A stretch of 27,816 bases of DNA from an uncultured Collinsella sp. (GCA_900545445.1 UQZH01000026.1:1-27816); one strand, 5' to 3'; numbered from the stretch's first letter, positions 1 through 9,291 are shown. The notes: generated from the sequence alone by a model not told the origin. Numbers and translations are program-made.

Positions 1-128
1 AGGCAAGGCATAGACCTTCTGGTCATGCCTTGCCTTTTGAATGACAAATTGTCGCTCTGGGCGGCGCGCAGCGTCAACTGGTCCGTCGTTCGTCAGAACG
101 GCGGAACCTAAGGGCGCAGCGTCGGCCC
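1..128 (-). repeat. Intergenic hairpin element, copy 1 (truncated by window edge)
   Basis: The first 35 bases form a hairpin: an 11-bp arm AGGCAAGGCAT pairs with ATGCCTTGCCT, enclosing GACC-TTCT-GGTC with one bulged base. The flank at 36-128 is related to the sequence at 25471-25518, sharing TTGAA.G.CA.ATTG.CGCT, the CTAAGGGCG-type block and GCAGCGTC. The GACCTTCTGGTC core is identical in both copies while the outer stem differs and still pairs. The element lies just downstream of hspR on the minus strand, so it would be transcribed as hspR 3' UTR. Its left part is cut off by the window. Function is unknown; it is not a classical terminator because no T-run follows. Confidence 0.7.
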
Positions 129-156
129 GTTACGCGGTTTGGTAAAACCGCGTAAC
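129..156 (-). repeat. GTTACGCGGTTT hairpin at the hspR stop codon
   Basis: A perfect 12-bp inverted repeat with a 4-nt loop starts on the last base of the hspR stop codon. A near-identical hairpin with an 11-bp stem sits 3 nt past the lipoprotein stop at 25519-25545. There is no T-run on the minus strand, so it is better described as a 3'-UTR stem or a REP-like repeat than as a Rho-independent terminator. Confidence 0.75.
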
Positions 157-572
157 TACAAATCCCCGCCGGCACCCAGCAGCTTGCGCATGACCTGTTC
201 GGGGTTAACCGAGCCGTCGCGCGGAGCCAGGGCGGTAATCTTCTTCTGCATCTTGTACTCGTGCAGCTCGTCCTCGAGCTGGCGCACGCGGGCACGGAGT
301 TTTTCGTTCTCGCGCTCGCGCTCCTCGGCACGCTCCTTCATATCGAGGATGCGCACCACGCCGGCAAGGTTGATGCCCTCGTCGGTCAGCTGGTTGATAA
401 GCTCCAGGCGCTCGATATCGGCACGCGAATACAGACGCGTGTTGCCGCCCGAGCGCTGGGGGTTCACCAGGCCCTTGGACTCGTAGACGCGCAGAGTCTG
501 CGGATGCATGCCGGTCAGCTCGGCCGCCACGCTGATCATGTACAGCGGTTTGTTCCTATTGTCCTCGGCCAT
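156..572 (-). CDS. hspR: HspR, MerR-family heat-shock repressor
   Basis: This 138-residue protein has an N-terminal MerR-type winged helix (about residues 10-80) with the HspR-like run SVAAELTGMHPQTLRVYESKG and GGNTRLYSRADIERL. A charged coiled-coil helix follows at about 80-112 and a short tail ends the protein. HspR binds DnaK and represses the dnaK operon in actinobacteria; DnaK acts as co-repressor and is titrated away on heat shock. It is the last gene of dnaK-grpE-dnaJ-hspR, 72 nt after dnaJ, which is the usual actinobacterial order. The start has a purine-rich stretch (AAAGGGG) about 10 nt upstream. The product is cytoplasmic. I did not find a clear HAIR operator upstream of dnaK. Confidence 0.93.
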   Translation of the reverse strand: MAEDNRNKPLYMISVAAELTGMHPQTLRVYESKGLVNPQRSGGNTRLYSRADIERLELINQLTDEGINLAGVVRILDMKERAEERERENEKLRARVRQLEDELHEYKMQKKITALAPRDGSVNPEQVMRKLLGAGGDL

Positions 573-644
573 GCTACCTGACCCCTTTCCGTCTCGTTAT
601 CGTCCATCATAAGCCCGCGGGCGTGGTCGTGCGCCGCGACCGCC

Positions 645-1610
645 CTAGTACGTCGCCTTGTAACGATTGACCTTCTCGCGATAGTCGCGCGTGTCGGCCT
701 CGCGCAGCTTGGTCATGGCATCGCGCTCGTCATCAGACAGGTTCGTGGGAACCTGCACCTTGATCTCGACGAGCAGCGCGCCCGTACGGCCACGGTGCTT
801 AACGTCGGGCGCGCCCATCTCCTTAAAGCGGAACTTCTTGCCCGTCTGGGTACCCGCGGGCACCTTCAGACGAACCGTCGCACCGCCGGGCGTCGGCACG
901 TCCACCGTGCAGCCGAGCGCCGCCTCATAGACCGAGACCGGTACCTCCATGGTCACGTCGGCACCTTTACGCTTAAACAGCGGATGCTCCTCCACGTGCG
1001 TGGTCACGACCAGGTCGCCGCGCTCGCCGCCGGCAACGCCGTACTCGCCGCGACGCTTGTAGCGCAGTTTGCCGCCGTCGACCGCACCCGCGGGCACCGA
1101 GACCGTAATGGTCTGTTGCTCGCCTGTCGAGGGAATGCGGTAGGTGACCTTGTGCGTCACGCCGCGAAACGCGTCCTCGGCCGTCACATCGACGGTCAGC
1201 GACAGGTCGCCGCCCTTGCGAGCGCGGCTGCGACCCGCACCCGCACCGGCAGCGCCCGCAGCCCCGGCGAAACCCGAGCCCCAATCGCTGCCCCAGGCGC
1301 CGTTGCCGCTAAAGATGCTGTCGAAGATGTCGCCCCAGCCGCTGGCGCCCGCACCGGCACCGTAGCCGCCGCCATACGCGCCGCCCGCGCCCGGCATGCC
1401 GCCAAACATGAGCATCTGGTCGTACTCTTTGCGCTTCTTCTCGTCCGAAAGCGTCTCGTAGGCCTCGCTGATCTCCTTAAACTTGGCCTCGTCGCCGCCG
1501 GCATCGGGGTGATATTTTTGCGCGAGCTTGCGAAACGCACTCTTAATCTCTTTGTCGGAGGCGCTCTTGGATACGCCCAGGATGTCATAGAAGGTTTTGC
1601 CTGCAGCCAT
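645..1610 (-). CDS. dnaJ: DnaJ-type co-chaperone without zinc finger
   Basis: A 321-residue J-protein. The J domain covers about residues 5-70 with the catalytic HPD at 34-36 (KYHPDAGGD). A Gly/Ala-rich linker follows at about 73-135, then the two beta-barrel substrate-binding domains and a C-terminal dimerisation tail. It stimulates DnaK ATPase and delivers clients. No CxxCxGxG repeats are present, so this is a type II (CbpA/DnaJ2-like) protein although it sits in the main dnaK operon. The gene follows grpE after a 108-nt gap that contains a GC-rich hairpin, so its transcription may be partly attenuated. GAGGAG lies just ahead of the ATG. Confidence 0.92.
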   Translation of the reverse strand: MAAGKTFYDILGVSKSASDKEIKSAFRKLAQKYHPDAGGDEAKFKEISEAYETLSDEKKRKEYDQMLMFGGMPGAGGAYGGGYGAGAGASGWGDIFDSIFSGNGAWGSDWGSGFAGAAGAAGAGAGRSRARKGGDLSLTVDVTAEDAFRGVTHKVTYRIPSTGEQQTITVSVPAGAVDGGKLRYKRRGEYGVAGGERGDLVVTTHVEEHPLFKRKGADVTMEVPVSVYEAALGCTVDVPTPGGATVRLKVPAGTQTGKKFRFKEMGAPDVKHRGRTGALLVEIKVQVPTNLSDDERDAMTKLREADTRDYREKVNRYKATY

Positions 1611-1680
1611 CGTAGCTCCTCTCCTGTTATATCCGCCGCCCCTGCGGACGGCGGCTCATACTGTCATATGGCACTAGGCC

Positions 1681-1714
1681 AGAAAGGGCCCCGGGTGTTG
1701 CCCCGGGGCCCTTC
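1681..1714 (-). terminator. GC-rich hairpin after grpE
   Basis: AGAAAGGGCCCCGGG pairs with CCCGGGGCCCTTCT around a short loop, 5 nt past the grpE stop. On the minus strand it is followed only by a weak T tract (TTTCT). It could be a partial terminator or an mRNA-processing stem that lowers dnaJ-hspR levels relative to dnaK-grpE. Confidence 0.6.
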
Positions 1715-1718
1715 TCAA

Positions 1719-2561
1719 TTACTCCTCGGTGCTCTCGGCCGTATCGGCCGTAGCATCCTCGGGCGCCGCTTCGGGCTCCGGTGCGGGGCGCTTCTCGCCA
1801 CCGTAGGTCACCGTCACCATCGCGGAACGCAGAATGCGATCCGCCATGCGGTAGCCCTTCTGGTACACGTCGTTGACGGTCTCGTCGTACTGCGATGCGT
1901 CCTCGACGCGACCCACAGCCTGGTGCTCGAGCGGATCGAACGCCTCACCCTTGGGATCGATGGGCTCAACGCCCTCGTGCGCAAACACATCGAGCAGCTT
2001 GGCATGTACCGCGTCAACGCCATCGACGAACTGCTTAAAGTCGTCGGAAAGCTCTTGGCTGCGGGCATGGTCGATCGCGCGCTCGATATCGTCGATCACC
2101 GGCAACAGCGCGGTGACGAGCTTCTCGGTCGCGCGCTCGCGCTCGGCGATGCGCTCGTTGGCGGTGCGGCGACGGAAGTTCTCCCAGTCGGCCTGCAGAC
2201 GAGCGGTTCGCTCGGTAGCGTCCTTCGCCTTGTCCTCGGCGGCCTTCTGGGCCTCTGCCGCAGCATCGAGCTCATTGCGCACGTCGGCAAGCTCCTTTTG
2301 GGCCTGCTCGAACTTGAGCTTAAAGTCGTTGTCGGCGGCTTCCTCACCGGCGCGGATAGCGGCTTCCACCATCTCGTCCTCGGTCATCGTCGCCTCCTTG
2401 TTGGAATCCTCTACCTGGTTCTCGGCAGCCTCGGCGGCCGGGGCCTCATTGACCTCGGTATCGTCTGCGGCCTCTACGGGAATCTTCACGTCCTTCTCCT
2501 CAGAGTCAACGGGGGCGGCGCCGGCGGCAGCCGCCTCCGTGCGAGCTTTACGGGCGGACAT
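1719..2561 (-). CDS. grpE: GrpE, nucleotide exchange factor of DnaK
   Basis: A 280-residue GrpE, longer than the usual ~190-200. The first ~75 residues are an Ala/Glu/Asp-rich, probably disordered extension. The long dimerising coiled coil spans about 78-150 and includes the typical LQADWENFRRRTANER. The four-helix and beta-wing head follows with GVEPIDPKGEAFDPLEHQA, YQKGYRMADRILRSAMVTV and an acidic tail. It releases ADP from DnaK. The ATG lies 2 nt after the dnaK stop codon, so the two are translationally linked. A hairpin follows the stop codon. Confidence 0.95.
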   Translation of the reverse strand: MSARKARTEAAAAGAAPVDSEEKDVKIPVEAADDTEVNEAPAAEAAENQVEDSNKEATMTEDEMVEAAIRAGEEAADNDFKLKFEQAQKELADVRNELDAAAEAQKAAEDKAKDATERTARLQADWENFRRRTANERIAERERATEKLVTALLPVIDDIERAIDHARSQELSDDFKQFVDGVDAVHAKLLDVFAHEGVEPIDPKGEAFDPLEHQAVGRVEDASQYDETVNDVYQKGYRMADRILRSAMVTVTYGGEKRPAPEPEAAPEDATADTAESTEE

Positions 2562-2563
2562 GA

Positions 2564-4456
<1,893 letters not shown>

Positions 4457-4700
4457 TAGAAATTCCCTCTCTCTTTTGCGTTCGCGCCGCCTCGACGATC
4501 TGTCGCGCGGTGTTTCGGCTTGTCTTTCAGGATGTAGTGTATCCCCTTATGGGCCGGAATATACAAAATCTAAGTCAATTCATATAAGATTTCTTATTGC
4601 TGAGAGTTTAGGTTCACAAATGCGCAGGTAGACGCACTGATTGAGTTCTCGGCAAATCTATCGAGATCTATGTAGAGATGGCTGAGGTTTGGGCCCGAGG
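4457..4700 (-). promoter_or_regulatory. dnaK upstream region (promoter not resolved)
   Basis: The DNA at about 4530-4620 is AT-rich compared with its surroundings and is the only plausible site for the dnaK promoter. It contains TTGACT and TATATT on the minus strand, but their 9-nt spacing is too short for one promoter. ATAAG-ATTT-CTTAT at about 4585-4598 is a small palindrome. I found no clear HAIR element (CTTGAGT-N7-ACTCAAG). Only the location is supported. Confidence 0.3.
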
Positions 4701-4730
4701 CCGCATGGGGTGGCTTGAGGCGACCCCGGG

Positions 4731-4776
4731 GGAAAGCGCGACCCGTTTCACGGCTAAATAACGGGATGCGCTTTCC
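4731..4776. repeat. Intergenic palindrome between dnaK and ferredoxin
   Basis: GGAAAGCGC (4731-4739) pairs with GCGCTTTCC (4768-4776), and inside it CCCGTT pairs with AACGGG. It is followed by AAAA and lies between the divergent dnaK and ferredoxin genes, so it is not at the end of a gene. Function is unknown. Confidence 0.55.
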
Positions 4777-4911
4777 AAAAGCTCGCTCAATAGCTCAATA
4801 TTTCAAGTCACCTTTAGCTAACATTTGCGCAGCTCAACGGCCCCACCTGCACGTTTTTTAGTAAACCTTGGCATACTCGGCGAACGGTATGAAGATGCCG
4901 GCCAGAGGGTA

Positions 4912-4939
4912 TTGCAAACGGTCGCTCCCGTGGTATGTT
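4912..4939 (+). promoter_or_regulatory. Probable ferredoxin promoter
   Basis: TTGCAA (4912-4917) and TATGTT (4934-4939) are separated by 16 nt, about 60 nt ahead of the ferredoxin ATG. The match to sigma-70-type boxes is fair. Confidence 0.45.
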
Positions 4940-5000
4940 TTTGCCCGAATCAAACCGGCGCGCATCGTCTGTAGCGTCGGTCAACAGAGAGGAAACTACC

Positions 5001-5186
5001 ATGGCTCATCCCGTAATTGATGCCGACGAGTGCATCGCTTGTGGCGTTTGCGTCGACACCTGCCCCGCTGGCGTTCTGGAGCTCCAGGACGTCGCCACCG
5101 TCGCTGACGAGGACTCCTGCGTCGCCTGTGGCGCTTGCCAGGACGCTTGCCCCGCTGGCGCGATCACCGAGATCGTCGAGGAGTAA
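5001..5186 (+). CDS. 2[4Fe-4S] ferredoxin
   Basis: A 61-residue low-potential electron carrier of clostridial type. Two near-duplicate cluster motifs are visible: CIACGVCVDTCPAG (residues 11-24) and CVACGACQDACPAG (about 40-53). These supply eight cysteines for two cubane clusters. The ATG at 5001 is chosen because AGAGAGGAAAC lies just upstream and translation from it gives exactly the family length; an upstream in-frame extension to 4935 overlaps the promoter. It is a single-gene unit, with a promoter before it and a strong terminator after it. Likely partners in an anaerobe are pyruvate:ferredoxin oxidoreductase and hydrogenases, but no partner gene is adjacent. Confidence 0.95.
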   Translation: MAHPVIDADECIACGVCVDTCPAGVLELQDVATVADEDSCVACGACQDACPAGAITEIVEE

Positions 5187-5224
5187 CAACTCCCCACTTG
5201 CACACTCAAAAGTACACCGTGCAC

Positions 5225-5268
5225 AAAAAGGAGGCCTCCGCATCGCCGCGGAGGCCTCCTTTTGTTTG
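5225..5268 (+). terminator. Rho-independent terminator of ferredoxin
   Basis: AAAAGGAGGCCTCCGC pairs with GCGGAGGCCTCCTTTT around a 6-nt loop, followed by TTTGTTTG. It is a classical strong terminator 40 nt past the stop codon. Confidence 0.92.
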
Positions 5269-5272
5269 TATA

Positions 5273-5307
5273 GGCAGTTAATTGGGGACGGGGCTACCTT
5301 GGCAGTT
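5273..5307. repeat. GGCAGTTAATTGGGGACGGGGCT element, copy 1
   Basis: This segment shares GGCAG.TAAT, the 11-mer GGGACGGGGCT and a closing GGCAG/GCTGCC-type arm with 25303-25339. It runs directly into the next palindrome at 5304. It looks like a member of a dispersed intergenic repeat family. Confidence 0.5.
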
Positions 5308-5370
5308 GCGGTGGAATAGTTCCCGGTTCATTGCTTAGGTGCCGATTTTAGGAACTATTTCACCGCAACT
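5304..5370. repeat. 20-bp inverted repeat downstream of niaR
   Basis: AGTTGCGGTGGAATAGTTCC pairs with GGAACTATTTCACCGCAACT over 20 bp with one G-T pair, around a 27-nt loop. It begins 18 nt past the niaR stop codon on the minus strand but has no T-run there. It may act as a 3' stem, or be a palindromic repeat of the kind common in this window. Confidence 0.7.
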
Positions 5371-5388
5371 TATTAAGACAGTATCGGG

Positions 5389-5934
5389 CTAGGACAAATC
5401 ATCCTCATAGGGCATTAAATCGGCAAGATAGCCTTTCTCCTTGAGTATGGTCTCGATCTCGTCGAGGGTCTGCTCGTCTTCTGCCGCGATGCGATGGAAG
5501 TGATAGCCACTCGTCACCGTCAGCAGCGGGAAGCTCTTGCCGCTGGCAATACCCTCAAGATAGCGCTCAATATCGCGACGGTTGCGAATGTCCAGATCGG
5601 CTGTGATCTTGCCATACACGCGATGGTTGACGATTACATTGAGCACGGCACCACCCGCGTCGACGATGCTCGTGAGCTCGTCACCTGCCTGCTCCATGCC
5701 ATGGTGCACCTTGACCAGGCGCGTGGGCACGGCGGGGCTGCTGGGGGCCTCCTGCAGCACGTAGCCGCGATTGGTCGCCACGATATCGTGCCCATCGGCG
5801 CGCAGCAGGGCGATGTCTTGCACGACAATCTGGCGGCTCACACCCACCTCACGAGCAAGCGCACTGCCCGAGACAGGGTCTTTGGCTCCCTCGAGCACGC
5901 CCATGATGGCACGGCGACGCTCGCGGGCGTCCAT
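5389..5934 (-). CDS. niaR: NiaR, niacin-responsive repressor (HTH + 3H domain)
   Basis: A 181-residue regulator. Residues 4-60 form a BirA-type winged helix (ALAREVGVSRQIVVQDIALLRADGH). The C-terminal 3H domain has the family's metal/ligand residues: HH at 77-78 with E86, H104, and H145/H147 in SGYHFHRI. NiaR represses NAD synthesis and niacin uptake genes when nicotinic acid is plentiful. The gene overlaps the nadC stop by one base (TAATG), making it the last gene of nadA-nadB-nadC-niaR, so the repressor is co-expressed with its targets. Its operator is probably the perfect palindrome at 9298-9341. Confidence 0.93.
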   Translation of the reverse strand: MDARERRRAIMGVLEGAKDPVSGSALAREVGVSRQIVVQDIALLRADGHDIVATNRGYVLQEAPSSPAVPTRLVKVHHGMEQAGDELTSIVDAGGAVLNVIVNHRVYGKITADLDIRNRRDIERYLEGIASGKSFPLLTVTSGYHFHRIAAEDEQTLDEIETILKEKGYLADLMPYEDDLS

Positions 5935-6794
5935 TATTTACCGTCCAGCAGACGAAGGTGCTTAAGCGAGAGGTCGAGAATCGGCGCAGAGTGCGTCAGC
6001 GCCCCCGAGCTGATAAAGTCAACGCCCAGGTCGGCGAGGGCGCGGATATTGCTGGCATCCACATTGCCCGAGCACTCGGTCTTGGCGCGACCGGCGATAA
6101 GCTCAATCGCGGCAGCCATGTCGTCGTGGGTCATGTTGTCGAGCATGATGATATCGGCACCGGCCTCAACTGCCTCGCGCACCATATCCAGGTTCTCGCA
6201 CTCAATCTCGACCGTCGCGGTAAACGACGCATGGGCGCGCGCCATCTCAATCGCGCGTGCCACGCCACCGGCGGCGTCGATGTGGTTGTCCTTGAGCATG
6301 ACAGCCGTCGACAGGTTATAGCGGTGGTTGCTGCCACCGCCGATCTCGACTGCAGCCTTCTCGAAGACACGCATGCCCGGCGTGGTCTTGCGCGTGTCGA
6401 CAAGCACGGTCTTGGTGCCCTCGAGCGCAGCTGCCATCCGATGCGTGTAAGTAGCGATGCCGCTCATGCGCTGCAGGTAGTTGAGCGCCACGCGCTCGCC
6501 CGAAAGCAGTACGCGCGCATCGCCGCGCACCTGGCCCACGTGGTCGCCGGCGTGCACCTCGTCACCATCGGCAACATCAAACAGCACCGAGCTCTGCGAA
6601 TCCAGCAGCTCAAAGGTGCGAGCGAACACATCCAGGCCCGCGATAATGCCATCGGCCTTGGCGATAAGCTCCACCGTGGCGGGACGCGCCGTGGGGCACA
6701 CGCTCGCCGTGCTCACGTCCTCAAAGGTAATGTCCTCGCGCAGAGCCTGCAGAATCAAATCATCGACGACGAGCTTCATGGTAATGGGATTCAT
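5934..6794 (-). CDS. nadC: Nicotinate-nucleotide diphosphorylase (carboxylating)
   Basis: A 286-residue quinolinate phosphoribosyltransferase that converts quinolinate and PRPP to nicotinate mononucleotide, CO2 and PPi. Family motifs are present: LSGERVALNYLQRMSGIAT, DTRKTTPGMR, EIGGGSNHRYNLS with LKDNHI, the EIECENLD strand and MLDNM. The C-terminal ISSGALTHSAPILDLSLK closes the barrel. The length is normal. GGAGGAG lies ahead of the ATG at 6794, which is 3 nt after the nadB stop codon; a second in-frame ATG five codons on is possible. It is the third gene of the NAD operon. Confidence 0.97.
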   Translation of the reverse strand: MNPITMKLVVDDLILQALREDITFEDVSTASVCPTARPATVELIAKADGIIAGLDVFARTFELLDSQSSVLFDVADGDEVHAGDHVGQVRGDARVLLSGERVALNYLQRMSGIATYTHRMAAALEGTKTVLVDTRKTTPGMRVFEKAAVEIGGGSNHRYNLSTAVMLKDNHIDAAGGVARAIEMARAHASFTATVEIECENLDMVREAVEAGADIIMLDNMTHDDMAAAIELIAGRAKTECSGNVDASNIRALADLGVDFISSGALTHSAPILDLSLKHLRLLDGK

Positions 6795-6797
6795 GGT

Positions 6798-8174
6798 CTA
6801 CTCCTCCACGGCCTGCGTGCCGGCGGCACGGGCCAGATCATCGATTGCAAGGTTATCGGAACTCAGGGCGCGATGGTGCCCATCGAGCGCGGGCTCGCCC
6901 GTCTGCTCCACGGCAAGCGACTCGCCGGTACGCATACGCCAAGCGGCGCGACGACCCCAGACCAGCGCTTCGAGCAGGCTGTTTGATGCAAGGCGGTTCT
7001 TGCCGTGAACGCCGTTGCAGGCTGTCTCGCCCGCGGCGTAGAGCTCGGGCATCGAGGTGCGGCCGTCCTTGTCGACCCACACGCCGCCCATAAAGTAATG
7101 CTGCGTGGGTGTGACGGGAATGGGCTCGTCCAGGATGTCGCGGCCGTCCTCCAGGCAGCGTGCGCGGATGTTGGCGAAGTGCCCGGTCACCACGTCGCGC
7201 TCGACGGGGGCAAAGCTCAGCCACTCGTGCTCGGTACCGTCCTGCTTCATCTGCTCGCGAATGGCGGCGGCGACCACATCGCGCGGCTGAAGCTCATCGG
7301 TAAAGCGCTCGCCGGCGGCGTTGAGCAAAATCGCGCCCTCGCCGCGGCAGCTCTCGCTGATCAGGAAGGTGCGGCCCGGTTGCGGCGAGAACAGACCCGT
7401 GGGGTGAATCTGCACGTAGTCCAGGTGCTCCATCTTAATGCCATGCTCCTGAGCGATGTAGCAGGCATCGCCCGTGAGCTGCGGGTAGTTGGTCGAATGG
7501 TCGTATACGCCGCCGATGCCGCCCGTCGCCCACAGCGTGTGGCGGGCATGGATTTTAAACGGCTCGCCGGCATGCACGCCCTCGGTGACATTTGCCAGCT
7601 CGTCGGCGGGACGAACCGAGTTGTCCTCGTCCACGGGAACGGCGACGACGCCGGTGCACACCGTGGCGCCGTCACGCTCGCCCGTCAGGATGTCGGTCAT
7701 GGCCACGTGCTCCAAAATCTGCACGTTATCCAGCTTGCGAACGGCCTGGAGCAGCTTGGTTGTGATCTCCTTGCCCGTAATGTCGGCATGGAAGGCAATG
7801 CGCGGGCGGCTGTGTGCGCCCTCGCGGGTAAAGTCGAGGCTGCCGTCGGCCTTGCGCTCAAAATCCACGCCCATGGCCAGCAGGTCGTTGATGACCGAGC
7901 GGCTCGAGCGGATCATGATGTCGACGCTCTCGCGGCGGTTCTCGTAGTGGCCGGCGTGCATGGTGTCCTCAAAGAAGGCATCATAGTCGGAGCCTTCAGG
8001 CAGCACGCAGATTCCGCCCTGCGCGAGCATCGAGTCACACTCATCGACAGCGCCCTTGGAGAGCATGATCACGCGCGTGCTCGTCGGCAGATTGAGGGCC
8101 GCGTACAGGCCCGCCACGCCGCAACCGGCAATGACAACGTCGCACTCCATATCGGGGTATTGTTTGGTTTCCAC
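6798..8174 (-). CDS. nadB: L-aspartate oxidase
   Basis: An FAD enzyme oxidising L-aspartate to iminoaspartate. The N-terminal dinucleotide-binding motif is VVIAGCGVAGLYAALNL. Further family marks are MLAQGGICV, EGAHSRPRIAFHAD, the active-site stretch YVQIHPTGLF, SESCRGEGAILLN, HYFMGGVWVD and GVHGKNRLASNSLLEALV. I chose the GTG start at 8174 (458 residues) because AGGGAGAGGA lies just ahead of it. The longer frame to an ATG at 8219 would add 15 residues encoded by an intergenic palindrome. In an anaerobe fumarate is the likely electron acceptor. The C-terminal helical domain is short compared with E. coli NadB. Confidence 0.96.
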   Translation of the reverse strand: METKQYPDMECDVVIAGCGVAGLYAALNLPTSTRVIMLSKGAVDECDSMLAQGGICVLPEGSDYDAFFEDTMHAGHYENRRESVDIMIRSSRSVINDLLAMGVDFERKADGSLDFTREGAHSRPRIAFHADITGKEITTKLLQAVRKLDNVQILEHVAMTDILTGERDGATVCTGVVAVPVDEDNSVRPADELANVTEGVHAGEPFKIHARHTLWATGGIGGVYDHSTNYPQLTGDACYIAQEHGIKMEHLDYVQIHPTGLFSPQPGRTFLISESCRGEGAILLNAAGERFTDELQPRDVVAAAIREQMKQDGTEHEWLSFAPVERDVVTGHFANIRARCLEDGRDILDEPIPVTPTQHYFMGGVWVDKDGRTSMPELYAAGETACNGVHGKNRLASNSLLEALVWGRRAAWRMRTGESLAVEQTGEPALDGHHRALSSDNLAIDDLARAAGTQAVEE

Positions 8175-8192
8175 AGGAATCCTCTCCCTTGT

Positions 8193-8227
8193 AATGTGAC
8201 ATAAGGGACTGTCCCTCATGTCACATT
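8193..8227. repeat. Palindrome in the nadA-nadB gap
   Basis: AATGTGACAT-AAGGGAC pairs with GTCCCT-CATGTCACATT as a nearly perfect 35-nt hairpin, starting 3 nt past the nadA stop codon and inside an operon. With no T-run it is unlikely to terminate fully. It could tune the nadA:nadB ratio. It belongs to the GGGAC/GTCCC palindrome set seen elsewhere in the window. Confidence 0.75.
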
Positions 8228-8230
8228 GGC

Positions 8231-9256
8231 TTAGCGCGCCGCGTACTCGAGCATGCGGTCGAGCGTGAGTTTGGCTTGGTCGGCAGCCTCGTCCGACACG
8301 CCGATCTGCACCTCGCCCTCGCCCGTCTCCAGGCAGCGCACGAGCTTTTCGAGCGTGATGAGATCCATGTTGACGCAGGTGGGTTGCACCGCGGGGAAGT
8401 AGAACTTTTTGCCGGTGCCCTCGCAGCGGCGCTCGAGCTCGTAGAGCACGCCGCGGACCGTCACGATGATGAACTCACTCGCGTCCGAATCCTCGGCGTA
8501 CTTGATGATGCCGGCGGTGGAGCCGATGTAGTCGGCCTCGGCAAGGACGTCGGCCTTGCACTCGGGGTGCGCCAGCACGAGCGCATCGGGATGCGCCTCC
8601 TGCGCGTCGACAATCTGCTCGACGGTGATGATGTGATGGCGCGGGCAGTAGCCATTGTTGAGGATGACGTGCTTTTGGGGCACCTGCTCGGCTACGAAGC
8701 GGCCCAGGTTTTGATCGGGGATGAACAGGACGTGCTGCTGCGGCAGCTCGGACACGATCTTGACGGCGTTGGAGCTGGTGACGCACACGTCGCTCCAGCT
8801 CTTGATCTCGACCGTCGAGTTGACGTAGCAGACCACGGCAAGGTCGTCGCCGTACTCGGCGCGCGCCGCATCGACCGTCTCGCGCTTGACCATGTGCGCC
8901 ATGGGGCAGTCCGCGCCCGGCTCGGGCAGCAGCACGGTCTTGGTGGGGTTGAGCAGCTTGGCGCTCTCGCCCATAAACTCCACGCCGCACAGCACGATGG
9001 TCTGCTGCGGCAGGCTCTTGGCGAGCTTTGCCAGGTAGAAGCTGTCGCCGACGTAATCGGCAACGGCTTGGACCTCGGGCGCCACATAGTAGTGCGCCAA
9101 GATCACCGCGTCACGTTGGGTTTTTAGTTGCTGAATGGCCTCGACGAGCTCTGCGGGCACCAGTGCCGCGCGCTCCGTTGCCGTCGTTGCCGATGCTAGG
9201 CCGGCCGCAATGTCGCGTGCAAGCTCCGATGCATCCATGTTCGCGCTCTGTGCCAT
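8231..9256 (-). CDS. nadA: Quinolinate synthase
   Basis: A 341-residue enzyme that condenses iminoaspartate with dihydroxyacetone phosphate to give quinolinate, using one [4Fe-4S] cluster. The cluster cysteines are visible in VLCGVEFMGESAK, NNGYCPRHH and QPTCVNM. Other family motifs are AVILAHYYVAPEVQ, VADYVGDSF, VCYVNSTVEIK, IPDQNLGRFVA, LAHPECKADV and GSTAGIIKYAEDS. The ATG at 9256 is preferred over an adjacent TTG because AGAGGGG ends 5 nt ahead of it. It is the first gene of the NAD operon, with a promoter and operator immediately upstream. The first ~35 residues are variable and Ala-rich. Confidence 0.97.
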   Translation of the reverse strand: MAQSANMDASELARDIAAGLASATTATERAALVPAELVEAIQQLKTQRDAVILAHYYVAPEVQAVADYVGDSFYLAKLAKSLPQQTIVLCGVEFMGESAKLLNPTKTVLLPEPGADCPMAHMVKRETVDAARAEYGDDLAVVCYVNSTVEIKSWSDVCVTSSNAVKIVSELPQQHVLFIPDQNLGRFVAEQVPQKHVILNNGYCPRHHIITVEQIVDAQEAHPDALVLAHPECKADVLAEADYIGSTAGIIKYAEDSDASEFIIVTVRGVLYELERRCEGTGKKFYFPAVQPTCVNMDLITLEKLVRCLETGEGEVQIGVSDEAADQAKLTLDRMLEYAAR

Positions 9257-9291
9257 CAAGGCCCCTCTCTTTTGGCGAATCTTGGGGCTTT

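Noticed and set aside
4457..5000. HspR HAIR operator ahead of dnaK
   Set aside because: A TTGAGT occurs at 4641-4646 but has no ACTCAAG partner at the right distance. No other half-site pair was convincing.
8175..8219. Upstream ATG start for nadB
   Set aside because: The added 15 residues are encoded partly by the palindrome at 8193-8227, and the GTG at 8174 has the clear ribosome site.
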